A stretch of DNA of 64,000 bases from Thermococcus alcaliphilus (GCF_024054535.1 NZ_JAMXLV010000020.1:248001-312000); one strand, 5' to 3'; shown: positions 16,614 through 24,915, numbered from the stretch's first letter. Notes: a model not told the origin generated them from the sequence alone. Made by a program: numbers and translations.

Positions 16614-17126
16614 ATGAAAGAGGTTAATAACAATTTGGCTTTGGAAGAAGTATGCTACCACCCGATTGGGATCATCCGCAGCCCCTTCAGGGAGCCAAAA
16701 GATGTCCCCATACAGGCCTCCGCTGCAAGGGGAATTAGAGGAACCGTTGAGATATTTCCCGAGTTCGAGGAAGGATTAAAGGACATCGAAGGGTTCTCTC
16801 ATTTGATTTTGGTCTACCACTTTCACAGGGCGAGGTTTAGAAGTCTCCTTGTGAGACCATACATGGACGAGAACTACCACGGCGTATTCGCCACGAGAGC
16901 ACCTGCGCGTCCAAATCCCATCGGCATCTCGATAGTAAGGCTCGTTAAAAGGCGCGGGAACGTTCTCATAGTTGAGGATGTTGATATCCTCGATGGAACT
17001 CCTCTCTTGGATATAAAGCCCTACGTACCCGATTTCGACCACAGGGACGGTGTGAAAACCGGCTGGCTCGAAGAAAACGTCCACAAACTCCCAAAGGCAA
17101 AAGATGATGGGAGGTTCGCGAAATAA
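16614..17126 (+). CDS. trmO: TsaA-like/TrmO tRNA m6t6A37 methyltransferase family
   Basis: A 170-residue protein; GGAGGGG lies upstream of the ATG at 16614. The sequence has the TsaA (VirR/YaeB) barrel signature: YHPIGIIRSPFREPKDVPIQ at residue 16, GFSHLILVYHFHRA near 62, and the conserved ATRAPARPNPIGISIVRL near 95, followed by DGTPLLDIKPYVPDFD. In bacteria TrmO methylates t6A at position 37 of certain tRNAs; archaeal members are less studied and could act on another methyl acceptor. Family certain, exact substrate inferred. Confidence 0.85.
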   Translation: MKEVNNNLALEEVCYHPIGIIRSPFREPKDVPIQASAARGIRGTVEIFPEFEEGLKDIEGFSHLILVYHFHRARFRSLLVRPYMDENYHGVFATRAPARPNPIGISIVRLVKRRGNVLIVEDVDILDGTPLLDIKPYVPDFDHRDGVKTGWLEENVHKLPKAKDDGRFAK

Positions 17127-17127
17127 C

Positions 17128-17350
17128 TACAGAACCTCCACTACGTACTTCCAATTTCCTTCCTCAAATCCCCTAAGGAAGTTAAGCGTGAGGTCGAGAA
17201 ATTTTCCCGTTCCAACGTTTATCTCCGCTCCCTTTCCCTTTTTAGGCAGAAGTCTTTTGATAGCCTCAAGCTCGGAGAGGTATGCCTGCTTCTTTCAAAC
17301 TAGTCCTTGTACCTGTAGCGGTGTTTTTCGAAGAACTCAATCTTCGGCAT
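17128..17350 (-). pseudogene. Degraded SAM-methyltransferase gene
   Basis: On the minus strand, MPKIEFFEKHRYRYKD begins at 17350 and meets a TAG. In another frame the sequence resumes as AYLSELEAIKRLLPKKGKG, then AEINVGTGKF (a motif I of a class I methyltransferase) and jumps at once to a C-terminal piece, FLRGFEEGNWKYVVEVL, followed by a stop. The start, motif I and C-terminus belong to a protein of normal size about three times longer, so at least one frameshift and one large internal deletion have occurred. It lies next to element C. Confidence 0.7.
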
Positions 17351-17402
17351 AACTAACTCCTAATTAATGCTTTATCACACAACTGAGGAATGGGGAGTGA
17401 AC

Positions 17403-17443
17403 GAGCATATGCACAAAACTTTTAAGGTTTTAGGTTTCCCTAA
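17403..17443. promoter_or_regulatory. Shared regulatory element C
   Basis: GAGCATATGCACAAAA (17403-17418), TATA-like CTTTTAAGG, then TTAGG-TTTC-CCTAA (17430-17443) lie directly before the GGAGGTGAGGTG ribosome binding site of the first MinD/ferredoxin gene (17460). The order and spacing match elements A and B; dyad centres are 25, 26 and 28 bases from the GCATATGC centre in A, B and C. Confidence 0.65.
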
Positions 17444-17459
17444 CTGTGGAGGTGAGGTG

Positions 17460-18320
17460 ATGCAGATAGCAGTGAGCGGAGGTAAAGGCGGAACAGGAAA
17501 ATCAACTGTAGCCATTAACCTTGCAATAGCCTTACGGGAGTATTTCGACTTAGCCTTGGCGGATTTGGACGTCGAAGCACCAAACGATCATATTCTCCTT
17601 GGAGTTGAGCTGCAGAACGAGGAACCCGTTCATATGTTCATGCCGCGCTTTGATTATTCGAAGTGCATAAAATGCAGAAAATGTGCGGAAGTTTGTGAAG
17701 AAAACGCAATAATCACAATGAGGGATGGAACACCGTTCTTAATGCCCACTCTATGTTCTGGGTGCAGGGCTTGTGAGATAGTCTGCCCAGTTACGGGAGC
17801 AATATTGGGAGGAGAGAAGCTTATGGGACATACCTACCTCACCGAGACACCTTATGGGTCTCCTTTAGTTACCGGAAAACTGCTCGAAGGAGAAGAGCGG
17901 GCAATGCCTATTGTAACCGCAGCAAAAAAGAGGGCGAAAACCCTTAACAAAGAGCTTTTGCTAGTGGACACTGCCGCCGGTACAAGCAACACTGTTTCCA
18001 AGGCATTGGAAGATTCAAAGCTTCTCATAGCAGTTACAGAGCCTACTCCACTTGGCCTTCATGATTTGACTCTTATCCTCGAGCTCGCCAAATTAATGGG
18101 CATAGAGGCATGGGTTGTTGTCAATAGGGCTGATATTGGAGAGAAAAAGAGAGTAGAAGAGATAGTGCAGAAATACAACGCCGAGATAATTGGGGAAATC
18201 CCATACAGCGAAGCTATTATCCAGAGTTATGTTAAAGGAGAACCTATAATCCTAACCGATAAAAAGGAAGCGAAAATCTTCAAAGGCCTTGCCGAAAGGG
18301 TAGCCAGTTATTTGGGGTGA
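17460..18320 (+). CDS. MinD-superfamily P-loop ATPase with inserted ferredoxin domain (first of pair)
   Basis: A 286-residue protein starting MQIAVSGGKGGTGKST, with GGAGGTGAGGTG abutting the ATG. The deviant Walker A (GGKGGTGKST) is at residue 7. Residues about 62-115 hold an inserted 2x[4Fe-4S] ferredoxin (CIKCRKCAEVCEENA, CSGCRACEIVCPVTGA). The ATPase continues with LLVDTAAGTSNTVSKAL and a PYSEAI segment. This architecture (COG1149) is that of the Orp MinD-type proteins of the orange-protein complex in Desulfovibrio and of other anaerobes. It overlaps by a few bases the spacer of the next gene and is translationally coupled to it. Confidence 0.9.
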   Translation: MQIAVSGGKGGTGKSTVAINLAIALREYFDLALADLDVEAPNDHILLGVELQNEEPVHMFMPRFDYSKCIKCRKCAEVCEENAIITMRDGTPFLMPTLCSGCRACEIVCPVTGAILGGEKLMGHTYLTETPYGSPLVTGKLLEGEERAMPIVTAAKKRAKTLNKELLLVDTAAGTSNTVSKALEDSKLLIAVTEPTPLGLHDLTLILELAKLMGIEAWVVVNRADIGEKKRVEEIVQKYNAEIIGEIPYSEAIIQSYVKGEPIILTDKKEAKIFKGLAERVASYLG

Positions 18321-18325
18321 TTGAA

Positions 18326-19213
18326 ATGCAGATCGCGATAGCGAGTGGAAAAGGTGGCGTAGGAAAATCGAGCGTAGCTGCTTCACTCATATACCTCCTC
18401 AAAGATGAGTATTCCCTAATAGCAGTTGATGCTGATGCCGACGCCCCAAACCTCGACCTGCTCTTTGGGGTTGAAAGGTGGGAAGAGGAAAAAGAGCTCA
18501 TAGGTGCAAAAGTGGCAAGGATAAACACCAGCACCTGCATAAGGTGCGGTATATGCGCTGAAAGATGTCCCTATGACTGCATAAAGATTGTTGATGGAAA
18601 TTACGTGGTTAATGAACTAACTTGTGAGGGTTGTGGAGTTTGCAAGCTCGTATGTCCTGTGGAAGGGGTAATCACTTTAGAGGAAGTCCGTTCAGGCATA
18701 GTTAGGAAAACAACAACCAAATACGGCTTCCCACTAATTTCAGCCCAGCTCGATGTGGGAAGACCAAACAGTGGAAAGCTCGTTACGGAGGAAAAAGAGT
18801 GGGCTAAACGGATCATGAAGGAGAAAGGAATAGAGCACATGATAGTTGATTCGGCAGCCGGAATAGGATGCCAAGTGATAGCAAGCCTTGGAGGGGCGGA
18901 TGTAGCGATTCTTGTGGCAGAACCAACTCCCGCTTCGCTAAGTGACGTGAAAAGGGTTTACAAGGTTGTCCAGCACTTCAGAGAGCCAGCATACCTTATA
19001 ATAAACAAAGCTGATCTGAATCCGGGCTTTAAGGGACTTTATGAATTCGCCGAGGAGGAGGGCATACCAATAATTGGTGAGATACCATACGATAGGGCAC
19101 TCCCAAAAAGCATGGTAATGCTTAAGCCGGTAGTTGAAGTATTTCCGGATTCAAAAGCCTCTATAGTGCTCAAAGAAATAGCGGAAGTCGTTAAAGAGGA
19201 GATTTTAAAGTAG
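18326..19213 (+). CDS. MinD-superfamily P-loop ATPase with inserted ferredoxin domain (second of pair)
   Basis: A 295-residue protein starting MQIAIASGKGGVGKSSV; GGGGTGAT lies four bases before the ATG at 18326. It is a paralogue of the preceding gene with the same plan: Walker A at residue 8, ferredoxin insert (CIRCGICAERCPYDCI, CEGCGVCKLVCPVEGV), then VDSAAGIGCQVIASLGGADV and a GEIPYDRALPK end. Paired copies suggest a heterodimer, as for Orp MinD proteins. The 3' end overlaps the convergent radical-SAM gene by nine bases. Confidence 0.9.
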   Translation: MQIAIASGKGGVGKSSVAASLIYLLKDEYSLIAVDADADAPNLDLLFGVERWEEEKELIGAKVARINTSTCIRCGICAERCPYDCIKIVDGNYVVNELTCEGCGVCKLVCPVEGVITLEEVRSGIVRKTTTKYGFPLISAQLDVGRPNSGKLVTEEKEWAKRIMKEKGIEHMIVDSAAGIGCQVIASLGGADVAILVAEPTPASLSDVKRVYKVVQHFREPAYLIINKADLNPGFKGLYEFAEEEGIPIIGEIPYDRALPKSMVMLKPVVEVFPDSKASIVLKEIAEVVKEEILK

Positions 19214-20158
19214 CTCCCTGCTCTTTAATTTTCTCATATAGAATCTCTTTCCTCCGTATTCCAGTTCTATGAGCTTTCCTTCTGCAATGAGCTTCTCCAC
19301 AACATCCCATTCAGCGTTGGCTTTTTTCAAGAGCTCTTTTAGGGCATCTTCGCGCATTGGATGAACTGCAGCAATGCTGAGTATATCCTCTTCCACATTT
19401 CCGGTGAAGGCAAAGGCATTCCCCTCGTACCCTATAAGATACTCAACCTTTTCTTCCCCAATTGCCTCTGCAAATGTCTGGAAAGCCAGGTTAATAACTT
19501 CTTCCCTAGCTGGCTTCACCCATTTTTCCCACGGCGGCCTTGTAGGAACTGCTATGTAGGCTATATCCGGATTTAACTTCCTTAAAAACTTGGCAATTTT
19601 CTTAAACTCGTCCCCATAATTTATCCCATCTATAAGCATTGTCTCAGTCACGAGCTTGCCCTTGAACTCTTTTCTGAACTCTAGCATCCCCTCAAGAATT
19701 TTATCGAGTTTCAAGCTCTTATGTGGGCGATCTACTTTTCTCCACAAATCCTCAGTCACCGCATCGAGCTTTAGGGAAACAAAATCGAGCTTTAGGAGAT
19801 CTTCTCTAACATCCTCCCTCCAGATGAGAGAGGAGTTCGTCAGAATTGCCAGCGGAATATTGAGAGACTTCAGCATCTCTATTTCCTTTCCCAAGTTTGC
19901 ATCGAGAGTAGGTTCGCCATCGGGTACAAACGTAAGGTAATCTATGTGCTCTCCCTTTTCTTTAGCTTCCTCCACCTTTCTTTTAACCTCTTCAAAGACA
20001 AGCCCAGGTGGATAGAAAGACCTTCTCTCAATTTCCATTCTCAAGGTTCTCCCAATCTGGCAGTAAACGCATGCATAAGAGCAGACTTTATCTGGGATAT
20101 TGTTTATTCCCAGGCTTTTGCCCAACCGTCTTGAGGGCACGGGGCCAAAGGCAATCAT
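19205..20158 (-). CDS. Radical SAM protein (COG0731-type Fe-S oxidoreductase)
   Basis: A 317-residue protein starting MIAFGPVPSRRLGKSLG, with GGTGA upstream. The radical-SAM cysteines are CSYACVYCQ near residue 27, followed by DYLTFVPDGEPTLDANLG (a GGEP-like motif, here DGEP) and a LVTETMLIDGINY strand. The GPVPSRRLG start is diagnostic of this archaeal/bacterial family found with NifX/MinD genes. The C-terminal 60 residues form a winged-helix-like segment (KKANAEWDVVEKLIAEGKLIEL). The reaction is not known. Its promoter carries the dyad at 20172-20185. Confidence 0.85.
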   Translation of the reverse strand: MIAFGPVPSRRLGKSLGINNIPDKVCSYACVYCQIGRTLRMEIERRSFYPPGLVFEEVKRKVEEAKEKGEHIDYLTFVPDGEPTLDANLGKEIEMLKSLNIPLAILTNSSLIWREDVREDLLKLDFVSLKLDAVTEDLWRKVDRPHKSLKLDKILEGMLEFRKEFKGKLVTETMLIDGINYGDEFKKIAKFLRKLNPDIAYIAVPTRPPWEKWVKPAREEVINLAFQTFAEAIGEEKVEYLIGYEGNAFAFTGNVEEDILSIAAVHPMREDALKELLKKANAEWDVVEKLIAEGKLIELEYGGKRFYMRKLKSRELL

Positions 20159-20171
20159 AGACTCACCAGTG

Positions 20172-20185
20172 TTAGGTTAGCCTAA
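20172..20185. promoter_or_regulatory. Shared dyad D (TTAGG-N4-CCTAA)
   Basis: TTAGG-TTAG-CCTAA lies between the divergent radical-SAM genes. Read leftward, a TATA-like CTTTAAACG (about 20188-20196) precedes the dyad, which is then followed by the GGTGA of the gene starting at 20158: the same TATA-dyad-RBS order as in A and C. The GCATATGC partner is absent here. Confidence 0.6.
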
Positions 20186-20240
20186 GGGCGTTTAAAGATT
20201 TTGGAAACCTTGATTAAGATGAAGCCCCAAGAGATTATTG

Positions 20241-21335
20241 ATGAGATGCAAAATATGTGGATATAAATCTGAGGAAATTAGCGAATCAATTGGGGTCTGC
20301 GTTAACTGCTTGCGAGAAAATCCGGAAGAAGCGCTAAAAATATCAAGGGAATCCCACCGGAAATGGCGTAGGCTCATAGGTTTGCCTCCAGAAGTGCCGA
20401 GAGAAGGCATTCAATGCCTGCTTTGCGTGAACGAATGCAAAATTCCGGAGGGAAGTTCCGGCTACTGCGGGGTAATGTGGAACAGGAAAGGAAAGTTAGT
20501 CCCCATAACTGGAAGCTTTGATAAGGCATATCTTCATTGGTATCTCGATCCTCATCCAACAAACTGTGTCGCAAGACCAGTTTGTCCAGAAAAAGAACAT
20601 AGAGGATTTTACAACCTAGCAGTCTTCTTCGCCGGATGCAACTTAGATTGTCTTTTCTGCCAGAACATAGAGCATAAATACATGATAAAAAACGGGAGCG
20701 TAGATCCCTTTGAAGGGGTTGTCATAAGCTCAAAGGAGCTAGTAGATATAGCAATGAGAAGTAGAGTATCATGTGTGTGCTACTTTGGCGGCGATCCTAC
20801 TCCACACAGCCCCTATGCAATAAAAACTTCAAGAGAAATTCTCAAACGAGCCGAGAAAGTTGGAGCAATAAAAAGAATTTGCTGGGAAACGAATGGGCTT
20901 GAAAATCCTAAGATAATTCGAGAGATGGCAAGAATAAGCCTTGAAAGTGGGGGAATAGTCAAGATTGACTGGAAAGCCTATACACCTAGTGTTTACGAGG
21001 CCTTAACTGGAATTAACGGGGAGAAAGCCCTTCAGAGAGTAAAGGAGAACATAAGGATTATAGTCTCAATGGACGAGAGAAAGGAGCCTCCCCTTTTAGT
21101 AGTTAGTACTCTTGTTGTGCCCCATTACATAGATGGGAAAGAGGTCGGTGGAATAGCGAGGTACCTTGCCCAGCTGAATCCGGATATACCATACGTTCTC
21201 TTAGCATTTGCACCGCAGCATCTAATGCACGACGTGCCAACTACCAGTAAGAAACAAATGGAAAGGGTTTACACAATCGCCAGAAAAGAAGGACTAAAAC
21301 GAGTCTTCATCGGTAACCTCTGGCTCCTGAGATGA
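20241..21335 (+). CDS. Radical SAM protein, PflA/AmmeMemo-like
   Basis: A 364-residue protein starting MRCKICGYKSEE (ATG at 20241; the preceding TTG is an alternative). An N-terminal zinc ribbon (CKICG..CVNC) and a second group (CLLCVNECKIPEG) precede the radical-SAM site CNLDCLFCQ near residue 137. Further motifs are CVCYFGGDPTPHSPYAI and KRICWETNG. This is the pyruvate-formate-lyase-activase-like family. There is no clear ribosome binding site, and a TATA lies about 45 bases upstream, so the leader is short. It may activate a glycyl-radical or other partner; none is encoded nearby. It overlaps the convergent DUF134 gene by 42 bases. Confidence 0.85.
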   Translation: MRCKICGYKSEEISESIGVCVNCLRENPEEALKISRESHRKWRRLIGLPPEVPREGIQCLLCVNECKIPEGSSGYCGVMWNRKGKLVPITGSFDKAYLHWYLDPHPTNCVARPVCPEKEHRGFYNLAVFFAGCNLDCLFCQNIEHKYMIKNGSVDPFEGVVISSKELVDIAMRSRVSCVCYFGGDPTPHSPYAIKTSREILKRAEKVGAIKRICWETNGLENPKIIREMARISLESGGIVKIDWKAYTPSVYEALTGINGEKALQRVKENIRIIVSMDERKEPPLLVVSTLVVPHYIDGKEVGGIARYLAQLNPDIPYVLLAFAPQHLMHDVPTTSKKQMERVYTIARKEGLKRVFIGNLWLLR

Positions 21336-21656
21336 TCTGGGGATTTCATTTCCCTGGGCAAGGATTATTAGCTCTCTCCCCTCAACAAGCATTTGGGCCA
21401 CCTTTTTTCTTGCAGAGCTTAGAGCCCTCCACACAGTGCCCCTTGAGACACCCATTCTCTGCCCGGCTTCCTCTTGAGTTAACCCCTCATAATCCACCAG
21501 CCTTAACGCCTCAAACTCCTCGTAGGTCATGAAAATCGGAGGCTGCGGAGGGCCAAAAGGGGGCTTAGCTGGGTAGAAATGCCTAACCTCAGGTATGAAA
21601 CCAATAAATCGCATTTTTCGTCTTCTACCTCTTCTCCATCCCATCCCGCGTGGCAT
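21294..21656 (-). CDS. DUF134-family DNA-binding protein
   Basis: A 120-residue protein starting MPRGMGWRRGRRRKMRFIGF. After a basic tail it has the DUF134 (COG1342) core: PIFMTYEEFEALRLVDYEGL, then a sigma-like helix-turn-helix LTQEEAGQRMGVSRGTVWRALSSARKKVA at residues about 58-88. Members occur with NifX-like and MinD/ferredoxin genes in anaerobes. It is the only DNA-binding protein in this cluster and therefore the best candidate for the protein that binds elements A-D (inference). Its own upstream region has only loose similarity to the element. Confidence 0.85.
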   Translation of the reverse strand: MPRGMGWRRGRRRKMRFIGFIPEVRHFYPAKPPFGPPQPPIFMTYEEFEALRLVDYEGLTQEEAGQRMGVSRGTVWRALSSARKKVAQMLVEGRELIILAQGNEIPRSSQEPEVTDEDSF

Positions 21657-21709
21657 TTTAACACCTAAACTACAGTTTGAGTTTCCCCTTTTTAGGTTTT
21701 GTGCGGCGG

Positions 21710-21721
21710 CGTATTTATAAA
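21710..21721 (+). promoter_or_regulatory. TATA box of hef
   Basis: TATTTATAAACC lies about 25-30 bases before the hef ATG at 21745. No ribosome binding site stands before that ATG, so the transcript is probably leaderless or nearly so. Confidence 0.5.
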
Positions 21722-21744
21722 CCTCCTTGCCAAAATATAGATTA

Positions 21745-24060
21745 ATGTATCTGCGGAAAGACCTTATCCAGCCGAGGGTTTATCAAGAAGTAATCTACGC
21801 GAAGTGCAAAGACAAAAACAGCCTAGTTGTTCTGCCGACCGGATTAGGGAAAACTCTAATAGCTCAGATGATAGCTGACTATCGCTTATCTAAATACGGC
21901 GGGAAAGTTCTGATGCTCGCACCAACAAAACCCCTAGCCCTCCAACATAGAGAAAGCTTTCTGAAGCTTTTTGACCTTCCGGAGGAGAAGATAAACACAT
22001 TAACTGGCGAGATCCAACCTGAGAGAAGAGAGGAAATATGGAAAAAAAGTATTATTATTACCGCTACTCCCCAAACGATAGAAAACGACCTTGTTGTTGG
22101 GAGGATAAGCCTTGAAGACGTTGTTCTGCTCGTCTTTGATGAAGCCCATAGGGCGGTGGGGAACTATGCTTATGTTTACATAGCCAAAGAATACATGAAA
22201 CAAGCAAAACATCCCCTCATTTTGGGTCTTACGGCTTCTCCTGGAAGCGATGAGGCAAAGATTAAGGAGATTGTCAAGAACCTCTTCATAGAGCACATTG
22301 AGGTTAGAACCGAGAACTCTCCCGATGTTAAACCTTACGTCCAAGGGATAAAGTTTGAATGGGTTAGGGTAGAGCTGCCGGGGATCTACAAGGAAGTTAG
22401 AAAAATTCTAAGAGAAATGCTCAGAGATTCGTTGAAGCCTTTGGCTGAGGCAGGTCTTATCGAGAGCGCTTCTCCAGATGTTCCGAAAAAAGAAATCCTC
22501 AAAGCGGGACAGATAATAAACGCCGAGATGGCAAAAGGCAACTATGATGTAGGAAAACTCATGTTTTACCAAGCAAAAGCCCTGAAGCTCCACCATGCAA
22601 TAGAACTTCTCGAAACCCAAGGATTATCCGCCTTGAGGGCTTACCTCAAGAAGCTCTATGAAGAGGCCAAGAGGGGAAAGACAAAGTCAACAAAGGAGCT
22701 AATGCAGGATCAAAAGATGAAAAAGGCAATAGCCCTTCTTGTCCAAGCAAAAGAATTGGGAATCGACCATCCAAAGTTAGACAAGATGAAAGAGCTGATT
22801 AAAGAGCAATTGAGCAAGAAACCCGCCTCAAAGATAATCGTCTTCACAAACTACAGGGAAACTGCAAAAAAGATCGTAAAAGAGCTCCTTCAAGAGCAAA
22901 TAAGGAGCATGCGTTTTGTGGGACAGGCAAATAAAGAAAACGACAGGGGCTTAAGCCAAAAGAAGCAAAAGCAAATTTTAGATCTTTTCTCCCAGGGAGA
23001 ATTCAACGTTCTCGTTGCCACAAGTGTTGGCGAAGAAGGTCTGGATGTTCCCGAAGTGGATTTGGTTATCTTTTACGAACCTGTGCCTTCTGCCATAAGA
23101 AGTATCCAGAGAAGGGGAAGAACGGGAAGACACAGGCCGGGCAGGGTTGTTATATTAATGGCGAAGGGCACGAGGGACGAAGCTTACTACTGGAGTTCCC
23201 GCCATAAGGAGAAGCAGATGATCTCTCTCTTAAAGAAGGTGGAGGATATGGTTAAAAAAGAAAAACAAGCCTCCCTCTTAGGTTTTGTAAAGCCGAAAGA
23301 GAAGGAGGAAAAAGCTGAGGAAGTTGTCGAAAAGAGGGAAGAGCCAGAGAAAGATGTGTATGAAAAGCTCCCCATAAAGCCAATTTTTGTGAAAAAGCCA
23401 AAAGGAATTGTAGTTTATGTTGATTCACGCGAGCTCAAGAGCCAGGTTCCAAAAATACTAAAGGAACTAGGTGCTCATTTGGAAGTTAGAACCCTCGACG
23501 TTGGAGATTACATAGTGAGTGAAGACGTGGCTATAGAGAGAAAAGCCGCTAATGATTTTATCCAGTCAATAATAGATGGTAGGCTTTTTGATCAGGCAAA
23601 GCGTTTAAAAGAGGCCTATTCCAGACCGGTCATTATTATCGAAGGAGAGCTCTACGGAATTAGGAACGTGCACCCAAATGCCATTAGAGGTGCCTTAGCT
23701 GCTTTAACTGTAGACTGGGAGATCCCAGTTCTTTTCGCTAAAGATTCGAGTGAAGTTGCCAACTACATTTACCTCATCGCCAAGCGTGAACAGGAGGAGA
23801 GAAAGAAGGAAGTAGCCGTTAGAAGTGAGAAGAAGGCCTTAACATTAGCTGAAAGGCAGAGGCTAATCGTTGAAGGGCTCCCCTATGTATCGGCAACCTT
23901 AGCGAGAAGACTCCTCAGGCATTTCGGGAGCGTGGAGAGGGTTTTCACGGCAAAAGAGAGCGAGTTAATGCAGGTGGATGGAATTGGAGAAAAAATAGCC
24001 AGAGAGATAAGAAAAGTCATAACTGCCCCATATGAAGAGGAGGAAGAGAAAAATATATAA
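21745..24060 (+). CDS. hef: Hef helicase/nuclease (XPF/FANCM family)
   Basis: A 771-residue protein. Residues about 1-480 are an SF2 helicase: LPTGLGKTLIAQMIADYRLSK (Walker A near 33), VFDEAHRAVG (DEAH near 133), LTASPGSD and, late, IFYEPVPSAIRSIQRRGRTGRHRPG (motif VI). A charged linker follows. The ERCC4/XPF nuclease is near residue 560 (VYVDSREL, GDYIVSEDVAIERKAANDF with the ERK-x3-D site). The C-terminus has a double helix-hairpin-helix (GLPYVSATLARRLLRHFGS, VDGIGEKIAREI). Hef unwinds and cuts stalled forks in Euryarchaeota. The frame is continuous, with no intein. The start is ATG 21745; TTG 21727 is unlikely. Confidence 0.95.
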   Translation: MYLRKDLIQPRVYQEVIYAKCKDKNSLVVLPTGLGKTLIAQMIADYRLSKYGGKVLMLAPTKPLALQHRESFLKLFDLPEEKINTLTGEIQPERREEIWKKSIIITATPQTIENDLVVGRISLEDVVLLVFDEAHRAVGNYAYVYIAKEYMKQAKHPLILGLTASPGSDEAKIKEIVKNLFIEHIEVRTENSPDVKPYVQGIKFEWVRVELPGIYKEVRKILREMLRDSLKPLAEAGLIESASPDVPKKEILKAGQIINAEMAKGNYDVGKLMFYQAKALKLHHAIELLETQGLSALRAYLKKLYEEAKRGKTKSTKELMQDQKMKKAIALLVQAKELGIDHPKLDKMKELIKEQLSKKPASKIIVFTNYRETAKKIVKELLQEQIRSMRFVGQANKENDRGLSQKKQKQILDLFSQGEFNVLVATSVGEEGLDVPEVDLVIFYEPVPSAIRSIQRRGRTGRHRPGRVVILMAKGTRDEAYYWSSRHKEKQMISLLKKVEDMVKKEKQASLLGFVKPKEKEEKAEEVVEKREEPEKDVYEKLPIKPIFVKKPKGIVVYVDSRELKSQVPKILKELGAHLEVRTLDVGDYIVSEDVAIERKAANDFIQSIIDGRLFDQAKRLKEAYSRPVIIIEGELYGIRNVHPNAIRGALAALTVDWEIPVLFAKDSSEVANYIYLIAKREQEERKKEVAVRSEKKALTLAERQRLIVEGLPYVSATLARRLLRHFGSVERVFTAKESELMQVDGIGEKIAREIRKVITAPYEEEEEKNI

Positions 24061-24112
24061 GATTTTCAAAATTATCTAAACCAATAGAAAAATCACAAAC
24101 GGGGGTGCCGCT

Positions 24113-24715
24113 GTGCACAACTTTCTTTCTATACTGGAAAAACTAAAATTTGGTGAAACTGTTTTAGTGGAGTACTCTTCAAAAGCTCCGATTTATCTGC
24201 TCTTCCACGAACTTATAAAGTGGAGCAGGGAGAATAACTACCCGGTTCTTGTAGATGACTTCTTGGACACGCTCCACATGTATAAATCTCAGATGGAGAT
24301 TGCTGGAATAGATACTTCCCTTCTCAACGACCTTAATGTAATAAAGATTGGAGGGGCTATAAACATAGGGAAAGTCCTAGGAAGAGTCCCAATAACTGAG
24401 AGCACGGTTTTGGAAAGAGAATACGATAAAATCTTTGAAAAACTGCCCGAAGAGAAAGTGATAAACCTCGTGCTGGGTTTTGATAAGCTTTTCATTCTCC
24501 ACAGCGAGAGAAAAGATTTCATACCCAGTATATACGGAGTGCTGAAATATCTCGGAAACAAAAAGAGGATTGCCTTCTACTTCATCAACGCAGATTTGAT
24601 AAAATCAGCGGTTCCGGAAATTTTACCTATTATGGAGGAGATTTCAACAGCAGTTGTTTCAATCGAGGAGAAGGATGGCTTCAGGATAAACCTTCTTAAG
24701 CCACTCAACATTTAA
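24113..24715 (+). CDS. DUF257 protein
   Basis: A 200-residue protein with a GTG start at 24113 and GGGGGTG five bases upstream. It has the RecA-like/KaiC-like fold without a Walker A motif that marks the DUF257 family, known almost only from Thermococcales (LVEYSSKAPIYLLFHELI, DDFLDTLHMYKSQME, NVIKIGGAINIGKVLGRV). These often occur in many copies per genome. Function unknown. The structured RNA candidate follows directly. Confidence 0.8.
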   Translation: MHNFLSILEKLKFGETVLVEYSSKAPIYLLFHELIKWSRENNYPVLVDDFLDTLHMYKSQMEIAGIDTSLLNDLNVIKIGGAINIGKVLGRVPITESTVLEREYDKIFEKLPEEKVINLVLGFDKLFILHSERKDFIPSIYGVLKYLGNKKRIAFYFINADLIKSAVPEILPIMEEISTAVVSIEEKDGFRINLLKPLNI

Positions 24716-24718
24716 AGT

Positions 24719-24787
24719 GTGCCCCGGAGGAGCGAAGGGGAATCACAGCTCGCCACTCGCTCATCCCCCGCGGTTTCTCCGGGGCAT
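24719..24787 (+). ncRNA. Candidate GC-rich structured RNA (H/ACA-like?) or terminator hairpin
   Basis: TGCCCCGGAG (from about 24720) pairs perfectly with CTCCGGGGCA (to about 24787), closing a 69-base unit of roughly 65% G+C in AT-rich surroundings. Inside, GGGGA pairs with TCCCC, leaving unpaired tracts of about seven bases on each side (GAGCGAA and CGCGGTTT) that resemble the pocket of an H/ACA guide RNA, and ATA follows the outer stem by three bases, where an archaeal ANA box would be. An alternative pairing of GAGCGA with TCGCTC exists. Strand could be either. It could instead be a terminator of the DUF257 gene. Confidence 0.5.
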
Positions 24788-24873
24788 TGATAGTTAGATG
24801 AAAACATCAAAAATTTTCTCATAACCGAGAGGAATAAACTCCCAAAAGCTTCATACCTCTGGCTCATGAAAAA

Positions 24874-24884
24874 GGTTATATAGG
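24874..24884 (+). promoter_or_regulatory. TATA box for the 79-residue protein gene
   Basis: GGTTATATAGG lies 32 bases before the start at 24916, at normal archaeal promoter distance. Confidence 0.4.
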
Positions 24885-24915
24885 GTTTCTTTTCTAAAAT
24901 AAAATGGTGACAGCT

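Noticed and set aside
17104-17352. Plus-strand 82-codon frame
   Set aside because: The minus strand carries recognisable methyltransferase debris; the plus frame has no ribosome binding site or family.
21745-24060. Intein in Hef
   Set aside because: Helicase and nuclease motifs are uninterrupted and the length is normal.
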